Below are positions 11,690 to 21,903 of a stretch of DNA of 64,000 nucleotides, in pieces. The stretch covers positions 27,388,825 through 27,452,824 of the forward strand of contig NC_068974.1 of assembly GCF_016808095.1 (NCBI RefSeq). The letters run 5' to 3'. Numbering within the stretch: the stretch's first letter is position 1; each line of letters starts with the position of its first letter. The notes below the pieces were generated by a model. It saw only the letters and a list, made by a program, of their open reading frames with translations. It did not search any database and had not been told where the DNA came from. Origin of the DNA: Vigna angularis. Taxonomy: Eukaryota; Streptophyta; Magnoliopsida; Fabales; Fabaceae. A program made the translations under genes and the position numbers.

Positions 11690-12414
11690 CTCTGGACAGA
11701 ACTTCTTGATATGTCCAATCTTCTGGCACTTGAAACATCTCACCTATTTCACACCTTCTAGCTTCGACTTCTTCCTATTTCCATCCTGCTTCCTCCATTT
11801 CTCTTTCACCGAAATCAGCCCAGATGCCACCTCCTCGGTTGCCTTCGAATCTTGGAGCTTTTGAAACTCCTTGAATCGGATTGACATCACAACCTCCTCT
11901 AGCGTGATCACCTGATCTTTACCGTAGAGCAAGGCATCCCTGAAATGCTCGAAGGTTCTTGGAAGCGCATTCAGAAGGATAACAACTTTATCTTCATCTT
12001 CCAACCTCACGTCAATATTCTCCAGATCGTCAACAATCTTGCTTAATTTTGCAAGTTGCTCCTTTATGGTTCTTGATTCTGTCATCTTGAACGAATAAAG
12101 TTGTTGCTTCAAACACAACCTATGAGCTAGTGATCTCGTCATGTACAGAGATTCCAACTTCGCTTAAATTCCAGTTGCAGTCTTTTCCTTCGCAACCTCT
12201 CTCAACGCCTTATCACCCAGACACATTATGATTGCACTTCTAGCTTTATCAACCATTCTTTTCTTCTCTTCTTGCAACATCGCAGCACCCATCTTCAACT
12301 CACCCTTCAACGCTTCATCGCATCCTTGTTGTATCAAGATAGCCTCCACCTTGATCTTTCACAGCCCGAAATCATTAGAACCATTGAACTTCTCAATGTT
12401 GAACTTGGTTGCCA
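11690..12414 (-). pseudogene. Copia gag with CCHC zinc knuckle, three stops
   Basis: Starts at the ATG at 12414 (MATKFNIEKFNGSNDF), a standard copia Gag opening. It continues through the UBN2-type Gag region (LPRTFEHFRDALL, ITLEEVVMSIRFKEFQKL) to a zinc knuckle CFKCQKIGHIKKFC near 11700-11740. The frame is closed by stops at about 12360 (a Trp position), about 12162 and about 11742. Gag would form the particle and bind RNA; no full product can be made here without readthrough. Confidence 0.85.
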
Positions 12415-12460
12415 TCGCTTCTGGAGTTTCTAGATTCATAACCCTACGGTGGGCGCCAAT

Positions 12461-12748
12461 TGTTGGGTTCGAGCGTGAAACGGAGAAACAAAAAACCCAG
12501 AAAGCCCAGAGAAGAAAGAATAGGAGAGAAAACACAGAGAGAAATGATCTGAATATTTCGAGATTGAATTGCATACTAAATCATAGAAGTTGGCTACAAT
12601 ATATAGCCAACTCAAGCAACAACAACAAACAAAATGACCAAACACAAGCAAAAGACTGAACGGTCACAACAAGTCCAACCAAAAAAGTACCGAACGATTA
12701 TCAACATGAAACCGAACGGTCAAAAGTAATAGAAGAGTCTAATCAACA
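12461..12748 (-). repeat. Copia 5' LTR
   Basis: A 288 bp partner of the LTR at 8087-8372. The few differences between them suggest a fairly recent insertion. The internal region starts at 12460 with ATTGGCGCC on the minus strand, a tRNA primer-site-like sequence. Confidence 0.93.
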
Positions 12749-13177
12749 ACAAACTTTGTGCTTTTGAAATGACACTTGATTGAATGTGATATCAGGAGCC
12801 AATATGTAAATATGTAGTTTACATCATGCTAACTGTCACACCTTGTTCTCTCTATTGTCTACAGAGAATCAAGCTTAAGGAAATTAATGGTCACCCATGG
12901 ATTTTGAAGAATCTTCCAACAGTGTTAACTGAATCAGCTCAAGTTGTCTATTACCATAGTCGCAACCCAAGTTTTTTTGTTCAAAGTGTGGAAGAGATAA
13001 TGAAAATTGTGGGAGAAGAAAGGCACCATCCTCAGTTGCTTGGCATTTCAAAGGTTTTGGTTGGGACGATGAAGAAGACGAAGGAGAAGAAGATGTGGAA
13101 GAAAAAGAGATGAAGAAGATGAGTATAATAAGACAGTGAACGAAGTTCATGTCAGTGGAAAATTTCAAATCAGTTAA

Positions 13178-13609
13178 GCAGTATAATTATTATGTTCTTG
13201 GTTAAAGTTTTTAGGCAATCTGAAAAACAAGAAATTGAAAAAATAAATGAATTTAATGTTTGTGATCTTCAGATTTTAAATATATTAGTAACTAATCATT
13301 ATTTTACATTGTAGGTATATCATCACATACAAAATGATGAAGATAATGAACAAGAACAAAAAATAATTATGAAGATAATGAACAAGAACAAAAATAATTA
13401 TAGTTGTTGAACATGTTTATTTTAATTTTTATTATTGAATAATGTTATTTCTTATGTTGAAGAGAATGTTTACCGTTTATTTTATATAACATTACTTAAT
13501 TTTAGTTTTAAAATATTTGATTTTGTATTTTATTATTAAAGTATTTTTATAATAATAATAATAATATTTCAGTAATATAAAAAAAAAAATTGTAGTCATT
13601 TTCAGTCTC
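13178..13609. other. Spacer with a short tandem duplication
   Basis: Downstream flank of the kinase pseudogene. A 31 bp unit (ATGAAGATAATGAACAAGAA...) occurs twice at about 13334-13400. No gene was seen. Confidence 0.55.
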
Positions 13610-14249
13610 GTTAGTTTTGAAAGCTCCAATAAGTAGTGACGGTTTTGTAAAAACCCAACAAGTAATGGTAATTTTGAAAAACTCCAACACGTAGCTACGG
13701 TTTTGGTAAACCCCAATAATTAACGACAGTTTTGGTAAATCACAATAAATAACTGCAGTTTTGGAAAACTCTATTAAAACTACCGGTAATTATTTATCAA
13801 CACTGTTTTCCTAAGGGTTAAAATCATCGATAATGTAAACTATAACCCCTGGTAAAATTCAATATTTTTGTAGTGATACTCCTTTTTGTTTTGGATTTTG
13901 CTATAATTGTGGCAAAAAACCTTTTATGTTAGGGTTTTAGAAAACTCCAACAAGTGAATGTGGTTTTGAAAAACCCCAACAAGTAGAGGCAATTTTGGTA
14001 AACCCCAACAAATAATGGCAATTCTGGTAAACCCCAACAAGTAGTGACAGTTTAGGAAAACCCTAACAAGTATCAACGGTTTTGGAAAATCCTAGCAAGT
14101 AGCGATAGTTAATAAAAAATTGTCCGTAATTATTTATGTACGCTATTTTTCCCGACAATTTTCGTAACCTCGGGAAATGTATTCACCAAGGATAAAACCG
14201 TAATTAATGTGAAAAATAACTCTTGTTAAAATTCGATATTTTTGTAGTG
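13610..14249 (+). mobile_element. Tandem CACTA-like (En/Spm) right termini with subterminal repeats
   Basis: Two blocks about 374 bp apart each end ...ATATTTTTGTAGTG (at 13875 and 14249). In reverse complement this is CACTACAAAAATAT, the standard CACTA terminus. Before each end lie degenerate direct repeats of about 30-35 bp around CCCAACAAGTAGTGACGGTTTTGG (13617-13790 and 13925-14110), which look like the subterminal transposase-binding repeats of CACTA elements. After both ends the same flank follows (ATACyCCTTTTTGTTT), so end and flank were duplicated together. No left terminus or transposase was found in the window. Confidence 0.7.
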
Positions 14250-14529
14250 ATACCCCTTTTTGTTTCGGTTTTAGCTATAATTGAAGCCTAACATTGGAAT
14301 TTTTTAAAATATCTTTTTTTATTGTTTTTATTCCATCATATATATCAAACTTGCACAAACCTCCAACACAGAAACAAAATAAATTATATATTTATCACAG
14401 TCAAAATAAAGCCAAAATGTGTTAAATGTGTTAAATGTTATCCTTACATTTATGTTAAATCCTTAAGAAGATGATATCCTTATAATTAGTAAATGTGCTT
14501 GTAGAAATTTATCCTCAACTGAGTCCAAT

Positions 14530-14830
14530 GTTGAGGAGATCGGTCTCAGTTGGAGTGGCGGGAGCATTCACGACTTTCTTTCGTTGTGTGTTAGGCTTGC
14601 ACCTTTGTTCTCTTCAAGTTTGACGTTGATGAGATCAGTCTTAATTAGAGTGGCAGTAGCGTCCACGACTTTCTCTTGTTGAGTGTTAGGCTCACCTGCT
14701 TCATTCTCTCCAAGTATAACGCAGGGGAGATCGGTCTCGGTCGGAGGAACGAGAACATCCACGAGTCTCTCCCATTTTGTGCCGAGTTGACCTGCTCTGG
14801 TGAGGAGATCAATCTCGACTTCTATTAGAG
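14530..14830 (-). repeat. Tandem repeat of about 96 bp with coding-like frame
   Basis: Three full units and part of a fourth start near 14530, 14625 and 14721, each opening with a GAGATCrGTCT block. On the minus strand, 14762-14568 reads as about 32-residue units containing TDL-(P/I)-x-V-x-LxEN and EKVVDA. The near-triplet period suggests a former protein repeat. I do not recognise the family. Confidence 0.6.
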
Positions 14831-15300
14831 TCTCGTCGAGACGAAGAGGTATGCCCTAACTTGGAGTTCCGGGGTCTTTTTCCATTTTCTAGGCCAGTTT
14901 GCTTCTCCAAAGTTCTTGAGCTCATGGAGGTCTACTTGTCATTGGTTGCACAAAGCTTCGACCTTGGTATTGTAATGTCAGTGCTTGTTGGTTGTTGTGT
15001 TGGATGTGCATCTACATTGATGTCAAATGGTCGCCATTGGGTGTGACTCCATCTCGTGGCTTGACTTTGAGTGGTGACCATGAAAATGTGAGGTCAGGGA
15101 AGAGTTTTACCGAGACCTCATATTGGACACCAAATGATTCTAGTGATGGCTCGAATGGAATTCCCTATTACTCAAAGGGGGCAAATCCACCTACAAAAGA
15201 CTCTTTCACTCTAAAGTTAGTAAGAGAATTTAAGATCTTTATGAATATATTAAATGTGAGTGAGTATTATGTGAAAAATACTATGTTCCTATTGAAATAA
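14831..15300 (+). other. Repeat-like moderately GC sequence, unrecognised
   Basis: GC-richer than its surroundings, with two overlapping open frames (14861-15046 and 14992-15300) and no domain I recognise. The segment around 15100-15210 resembles non-coding parts of legume retrotransposons from memory of style only; this is a weak impression. Confidence 0.3.
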
Positions 15301-16296
15301 TACTTACCTTAATAACAGTGTAGTTAATAATAACATAATTATACCTTATCATATATAATAACCATAATATCACATTGTCGAAATTAATTATGATATGTCG
15401 ATATTGTTTAATATATATAAATTTAGATTGTTTTATAATGAAAAGACTTAATAAGTTTTATTAGATTATACTCTTTAATATATCAATTGAATGGGATAGT
15501 AAATATATAATTACTACTTTCAGAAACATATTTAATATGGAACTTATATACACGTTGAAAAGTCCCAACTAGTTTAATAAGTTAATAATGACCACTTCCT
15601 ATATATCGACTTGTTTAAAAAGTTTTAGGTAGATTGTGTTTAGCATGCCATTTTATCCATAATAGCATTTATCCATGAAATGCGTATTGATTAACTTAAT
15701 TTTAAGTTTATTCTATTTTGTTTATGTTTCTCGTAAATGAAATAGTACCTTTCTTATAAAAAACAAATTGAACCCAAAAAACAATGAAATTCCTTAATAT
15801 GTAGCTTAATTTGACTTTTGTTTCATGCACTCTCATAATGATTATCTCGATCTTCCTAATTTTTAAAATGATATTTCTATCCTGTTAGACGTAACATTCT
15901 GCTGCTCAAAAACCTAATTCCGAATATGTTTTTAGAATTCGAAATGTGGAAACATGCAAATAAAAAAGGTGTTCAAAAATTACTCTGGCATTAATGAAAT
16001 TCAAATCCTTTACAAGCTGAAGAAAGTACCTTCGGAAAATTGACAGTGAAATTGGGTCCATGATCATAGAAAATGCAGCAAGTTGAAGTACTATAAGTAA
16101 TATTAGTTTGTTCTTTTCTTTTTCATTTTTTCAAAAACAAAGCTATTCATCACAGAAAAAAAAAATCTTATAAAGATGGAGGATAAGCTCCGTGAGAGAA
16201 GCTTTTTCTTTTTTTCATTTAATAATAAATTATGTTTTTTAAGAACAAAGAAAGTGAAGTAAATATAAAAGAAAATCTTTTTTTCTCTCTAATTCG
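15301..16296. other. AT-rich spacer
   Basis: No gene, long repeat or clear element end seen. Confidence 0.55.
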
Positions 16297-16560
16297 TATG
16301 AAAAATTTAATTAAACTCCTAATTTTTATTTAGTTCAATTTAGTTTTTTGATTTTTTAAATGATCCAATTAAATAATTCTCGTTAAATGGTGTTAACATT
16401 ATAGATGAGCATGTTATGTGTAATGTTGTATCACATGACACTGTCATGTATTCAATTTAATTTTTAATTTAAAATTTTGAATCAATTTAGTTTTATTTAT
16501 TTTTAAATAGAACAGTTTAGTTTAAAAAGATCAAATTAAGAATTAAATTTAATTATAATA
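16297..16560. mobile_element. Putative MITE, copy 1
   Basis: Opens with TATGAAAAATTTAATTAAAC. It shares with 18815-19125, in inverted orientation, both the end segment and an internal block (TATTCAATTTAATTwTTAAT). Its own two ends are weakly inverted. Coding capacity is absent. Boundaries are approximate and no target duplication was confirmed. Confidence 0.5.
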
Positions 16561-16939
16561 TATATATATATATATATATTAAAATAATTTATTATAATTT
16601 ATATATCAAATTACTTCATCTAAATATTCAAATTAATTTTATTTTTATATTTTTATTTTAAAAAATCTCTATTTTAAACTTACAATTTTTAAAAAATATT
16701 AAAAATATAAATGTAAAGCATACTCTAATTTTTAGATAAGCTAATAAAGATGTAAAATATAATAAGTTAAAAATGTAATTGTATTTGTCACATTAAATTT
16801 ATAACTAAGCTAATTAAAGAAAGTACATTTTTAAAAATTATTTCAAATATTAAAATTTTAAAATTACAAGTATTATTTTTTATTTACATTTTTAATATTT
16901 TAAAAAAATAGAAATTTAAAAAATTATTTTAAGATGTAT

Positions 16940-18710
16940 ATATTATTAAGACAATATCGTCTAGATACTAAATCATCTAACAACTTAGATTTTGAAGTTT
17001 AACAAAAAAAAATATTAAACGAAGCTCTATATGAAAAGTTATTTTAAATAGCATCTAAGAGAAAAATATTTTGGAACATCTTTTATAGACGAAAATAAGT
17101 TTATAATAACATTTTCTAGATGATATTGTGGGATGAATAAAGCCTTATGAACAACATTTAATAAAGGTTTAATAGCCAATTTAGTCCCCACTTTGGTTGA
17201 AAAATCTCAATTTAGTCCCTCGTTATAAAAGTGTTTTACATTAGTCCTAACTTTTAAAATAGTGGGTCAGATTGATCCCTTTCGTTAAATATAAGTTAAC
17301 GAAATTAATGGATGATGATGTGACACAGCTTAAAGCTGATGTGTTAGATTGGTCCCTCGTTAGTTTTAAGTTGTGTCACATCATCATCCATTAATTTTGT
17401 TAACTTATATTTAACAGAAAGGACCAATCTGACCCACTATTTTAAAAGTTAGGACTAATTCAAAACACTTTTATAACGAGGGACTAAATTGAGATTTTTC
17501 AACCAAAGTGAGGACTAAATTGGCTATTAAACCTTTAATAAAAGGAAGTGTCTTTCTTAATGAATCATCTAATAAACGATACGAGTAACCAACAACATTT
17601 TTACAAACAACATATAAACGCCTAAACAAACAATGTCTTACAAGCAAGCATTTTGTGAATAGACGCGTCTATCTCATGACAACACTAAAGCTTAAAGTAT
17701 GTTCTATTCAAAATAGTGTTAATTTAAGCAAAGTGTCTTATGAAACGTACCATCTAACAAAAGACCGTTAAACGCTGCATATCTCAAATAACTCTTAATA
17801 TAGCATATAATGTTTTACACCATCTAATGATCATATATGTTGAATGCTTTATTAAACGACGCATTTATTAATGAAATGACAAATGATAACATGTTTTGAA
17901 CATGCAATATGACCTAACGCTTATCAACATTCACAATACTTAATGCATGTACGATAAAGTGTTTCGATGCTTGTATACCTTGTTCTTGATAATGCATGTA
18001 TGTTTTGTTAAAAGCTATGACAAAGCATTGTACCTCTGCAAAGTAAACTTGAGTTTGACTTCTCACCTATAAAGGCTACCTACTCTACATGAAGTCAACC
18101 TCTCTATCTAACGGTCATCTCTCAAAACAATCTATAAATAGAAGGAAGCTTGAAGAAAAGATAAAAATGATAATATAGTGAACTCGTGAATGCTTAAACA
18201 AACTTAATGTGCTCATCATCTGAAGCTAAATTTTCTAAGAAAGAATCCTTATCAAAATCTCATATTTTTTTTGTATTGTTTTATATCCTTTCTTTCTGAG
18301 TTATTTGTGTTGTATATTCTGAAGAAAATTAAAACACTTGTTATTAATTTATATGTAGCTCAGTTATAAGTTAAATAGTCTAGACGTGTTATCTAAGATT
18401 GAACCATAATAATTGTATGCTGAGAGTGGTTAAACTCGAATCAGTTATATTGACTAGGTGAACCAAGATTGGTGATAATACTTATTGTAAACCTAAAGAG
18501 GTAAAACTCGTGAAATATTCTTCAAGATTAGTGAAATCTTAAGAATTTTTAAGAAAGAATTGGACATAGTTTAAGTTGAGTGAATCAATATAAAATTTGT
18601 GTTTTATTGTTTTGCTCTTTGAAACATTTTCCATTTGTGCTTTTCATAAAATTAAGCATCTAAACATCTTAATAAAATTATATATCTTTAGCAATCTATT
18701 AGATGTTTTG
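16940..18710 (+). mobile_element. LTR-like relic, interrupted by a MITE
   Basis: The stretch from about 16950 (ATCGTCTA...CATCTAACAACTTAG...TTTGAAGTTTA) resembles the reverse complement of about 62640-62710, and later parts resemble 60.8-62.5 kb in outline. A TATA-like CTATAAATAG at about 18132 precedes a plausible transcript start. It lacks coding sequence. It may be a solo LTR; ends and target duplication were not established. Confidence 0.4.
17166..17533. mobile_element. MULE-type MITE (368 bp) with perfect 9 bp target duplication
   Basis: Almost the whole element is a foldback: GGTTTAATAGCCAATTTAGT at the left is mirrored at the right, with arms of about 160 bp and a small loop near 17330. 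Direct repeats TTTAATAAA lie immediately outside both ends (17157-17165 and 17534-17542). No coding capacity. The transcript of either strand would form a long hairpin and could feed small-RNA production (inference). Confidence 0.88.
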
Positions 18711-18814
18711 CAAAAAAATTTAAAAACATTATTCACGCCTCTAATATTTTTCTGTGATTTCATAAATAAGTTGTAATTATACATAATTAATAATTTTGTT
18801 CCATTTTAGAGAAA

Positions 18815-19125
18815 GATTAAATTACTTCATTAAAAAAAATAAGAGTAAATTGAGTTAAAATTTCAAATTAATAATTAAATTGAATATAAAACTTTATCAC
18901 ACTAATATTGACTTACGTACACATTTCACTTTACATACCATTGACCTGACATATAACAATTTTAAAAAAAAGTTAAAAATTTTAAGAAAAGTAAAAGTAC
19001 TACAATGTGATGTGTGATATATAAATGTTAATATAAGGGAAAAGAACTTAATTGAATTTTTAAAAAAAAATGAACTGAATCAAATCAAAATTAAGAGTCT
19101 AATTAAATTTTTCATAGAAAACAGA
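18815..19125. mobile_element. Putative MITE, copy 2 (inverted relative to 16297-16560)
   Basis: The right end, read in reverse complement, gives CTATGAAAAATTTAATTAGA, matching the left end of copy 1. The internal TATTCAATTTAATTATTAAT block also matches in inverse. Boundaries are approximate. Confidence 0.5.
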
Positions 19126-20466
19126 AGATAACAAAATTTGAAAAAAAAAACAGCCAAAAAAGAGAAAAATTCAATATTCAGTAAATGATATTATAAAAAA
19201 ACCGGTGAACGGTTACGGTAGGTTACTATTAAATATATTCATTTATAATTCACAATGTTAGGTGCTATATGGTCTCACGATCGCTTAAGATAGGACATCT
19301 GTTTCTCCAGTAATATTTTTATTAAAATTATAAATAATATTAAATATAAAATAATAATGCATATCTTTTTATTTAGATAAGCATGTAAATTAATAAAATA
19401 TTATATTTAAATTTATCAAAGCAAAATAGTATAATAAAATAATAATTTAATTAAGTTTTAACTATTGTATAAATTTGAGTATTTTTAATTAAATTTTTAA
19501 TAAAGAATATCTTTTCATCTCCGATATACGTGATCTTCCACGTTGAAAATGAAAAAATACAAATAACAGTCAAGTCGTGCTACTGTAGACAAAAGTCAAA
19601 CAACAGAAATTTTCTTAACAATTATTAAGCCTCAATTAAGTATTTAAAAAATTCAACCGTGTAAATATGCAAATTTGGGTATGTTGGCTAATAAGCATAA
19701 TTGATTCGGGTTTAATTGAAAGAAGGAATTCAACAAATCCAAATTCTAAGTGCTAATGGATTCAACTTCTTCAAACATCTCATCTTAAAGTCGTTCGAAG
19801 GAAAAAACCCTAATCTAGAAAAAGAGATCTCATTGAAAAGATATCATAAAATACTTCCTAAAAAAAAAATTAATCTGATCAATAATTGAAAAACAATTTG
19901 ACCAACTACTATCCAGTTAATTTTGACTTGGATACAACAAACGAATCATTCATTTCATAAATATAACAACACAATATTCTTGAAACTCTAAAACTATGAC
20001 CAACAAAGTCGAAGAGTCCACCTATAATTTAAGACAGTGCGATTATTAACAATTGAATCGTAATTAAATTGTTTCTATCCTAAATTTATAAATACATATT
20101 TAAAATAAAGAAGAAGTAAGAGATGATATGTAATATACGTTAATAGCTTATACTGTCAAATTTTTAATGATTTTAACATCGAACAAACATAGTAAAAGAA
20201 CAAACATTTAGACCACTAGTAACTCATACGACAACAAATAATTGATCTGGATCTCACACCCAAAACAAACTATATTTTTAATCTCTTTTTCATACCAATA
20301 CTAATTGACGACTTCATATTTCTAAAACATTAGAACTATTTTACTTTATATGCTCTGCGTATAAAGAATTTGTTTTTCATGAAAAAGCATTTGAGAGTCC
20401 TCACAACTCCCATTTCATTTACCATTTTTTTGAATATTATTGGTGAATTCCTATCTGCAAACCTCT
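19126..20466. other. AT-rich spacer
   Basis: No gene seen. Composition is strongly AT-biased apart from short segments. Confidence 0.55.
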
Positions 20467-20658
20467 TCAAATCTGTGTTTCACGTGGAAAATCATTGCTG
20501 GCATGACAGTGAATCGAATTTGAATTCAGCCTTCTAAATGACGAAGGATAAGGACAGGAACGGAGTGGCAATTTCGCTTCAAACAACTGCTGGGACCATA
20601 AGTCACTTTCATTATCACTAAATCGATCTTTTGTGAACACTAGATGTTGTGCCCCCAT
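20467..20658 (-). CDS. Small open frame, unrecognised
   Basis: A 63-residue frame from ATG at 20658 with more balanced codon composition than the AT-rich surroundings (for example SDLWSQQLFEAKLPLRSCPY). No domain, signal peptide or membrane segment is evident. It could be a first exon, a gene remnant or chance. Confidence 0.2.
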   Translation of the reverse strand: MGAQHLVFTKDRFSDNESDLWSQQLFEAKLPLRSCPYPSSFRRLNSNSIHCHASNDFPRETQI

Positions 20659-21823
20659 TACGAGTAGTCATTTTCATTTCAGGGTCATGAAATTGAACAA
20701 GAATAACGTAAAGAGCATGTCATATACATTAAGTCTTTTATGATGATGTGACAACATTTTCCCACCATTTACCATTTTACAACTCCATGCATTGGCATCA
20801 TATAGTTACCATTTTGTCAGACGTTTTTTTATAGTTGAATGTCCTAGACTCCTAGGCCTTGTATAGTCACTCATCTACTTAGAAAAGCCAAAACTTGTAA
20901 GAAGATTAGAACAACTTATGTGGCATTTTGTTGCATGGACCACTTTCTCCAAAGCAATAGATAAGGTATGACTTCCAAGGCCATATGCATCCTATGCTTG
21001 CCTCTATCAATAAGTGATTCCTATCACGAATCCTCCTATTAGTCCTTTCTTTATGTAGAAGTATTATTGGATTGTTTTGAACAAGTATAAAGGCTAAAAC
21101 TACGGTAGAAGTATTGGTAGTTGGTTTTGAACATGTTTAAAGGCTAAGAGTAGAATACCAAGTGAACTGGTCAGAGATTAATGACTTTGATATCAACAGA
21201 GCTTGGAAGTTCTCTCAAAGTGATTCTCTCTTTAGGCATGATGGAGGTCAGTGATAAAGGGTTGAGAATCTTACAAATGACTATTAATACTTAAAATTAG
21301 TGAGAAATTTGACAAAGTAACTGTAAATGTCATAAATGTGAAATTTCACAACTGATATGACTAGTTTATGAGGATGTTTTAAAATAAATTAAAATAAATT
21401 GGATTGGATTAGAGATGTGTGAAAAACAGTTTGATTAAAAAAATAAACCATATATGGTTAATAACTCACTTACTTCACTTTCTATTTGACTGTCAGTGTT
21501 CTTTTTACCAGGTAGGCCAACTCAGTGGATTGGGCTGGTGTAGTCAAAGTAAAAAATCACAAAGGTATACTACCTTTGTTTCTCTAGTGTTAATTCTACT
21601 CCCCAAAAACTTATGACAAATACTACAGATAGGAAAAAATTGGGATAACAAAAGATAGAAATCAACATGTGATGAAGAGACATGCAGAAACAATAAAAAG
21701 TGTTGTACAAGAAGGTAGTGATAAATCACGTAAGAATATCATTGTTCATTTCATATATAACTACTAGAGAGAATGGTAATAAATAATTACACATAACTCA
21801 GCATTAATTTGCGACTTCTCTAG
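20659..21823. other. Spacer downstream of the RING E3 gene
   Basis: No supported gene. Short segments (about 20900-21000 and 21150-21250) are less AT-rich and might be old gene remnants, but no motif was recognised. Confidence 0.45.
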
Positions 21824-21864
21824 CATAGAATACATCTGGATCAATAGGCTGTTGTATTCTATGC
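21824..21864 (-). repeat. Perfect 12 bp inverted repeat in the likely 3' UTR
   Basis: GCATAGAATACA (21824-21835) and its exact complement TGTATTCTATGC (21853-21864) enclose a 17-base loop, 40 bases past the stop of the RING E3 gene. In RNA this would fold as a stable stem-loop. Confidence 0.75.
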
Positions 21865-21903
21865 AAGGATGTGCTATAACTAAAGATAAAAAGGAAGTAT
21901 CAA

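Larger units (their letters stand above)
8087..12748 (-). mobile_element. Ty1/copia LTR retrotransposon, full-length but decayed
   Basis: A 4662 bp element with two LTRs (8087-8372 and 12461-12748) that start TGTTGGGTTC and end AATCAACA, flanked by the 5 bp target duplication ACAAA (8082-8086 and 12749-12753). The coding order on the minus strand is gag, protease, integrase, RT, RNase H, which defines Ty1/copia. A primer-site-like TGGCGCC lies just inside the 5' LTR and a purine-rich tract (AGGTGGAGATT) next to the 3' LTR. It lies in reverse orientation inside an intron of the SnRK2 pseudogene. Stops and frameshifts in every region make it non-autonomous. Confidence 0.93.
7324..13177 (+). pseudogene. 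SnRK2-type protein kinase, 3' exons only, interrupted by copia
   Basis: Two exons are visible. Exon A is 7324-7422 (33 codons, acceptor TTTGTAG, donor GTATGT): it reads VQYKISDYVHISQDCRHLLS, the end of an SnRK2 kinase domain. Exon B is 12865-13177 (acceptor TTGTCTACAG): it opens RIKLKEINGHPWILKNLP, followed by the SnRK2 box with FVQSVEEIMKIVGEER, then an acidic tail and the ending HVSGKFQIS. Both exons join in phase 0. In exon B two single-base losses, near 13054 and 13109, break the frame before and inside the acidic tail. No upstream kinase exons are found in the window. The intron between the exons contains the whole copia element; without it the intron is about 0.8 kb. SnRK2 kinases act in osmotic-stress and ABA signalling (family knowledge). 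This copy cannot make a kinase. Confidence 0.85.

Noticed and set aside
12228..12659. Plus-strand frame of 143 codons over the copia 5' LTR
   Set aside because: Antisense to copia gag and LTR; no domain.
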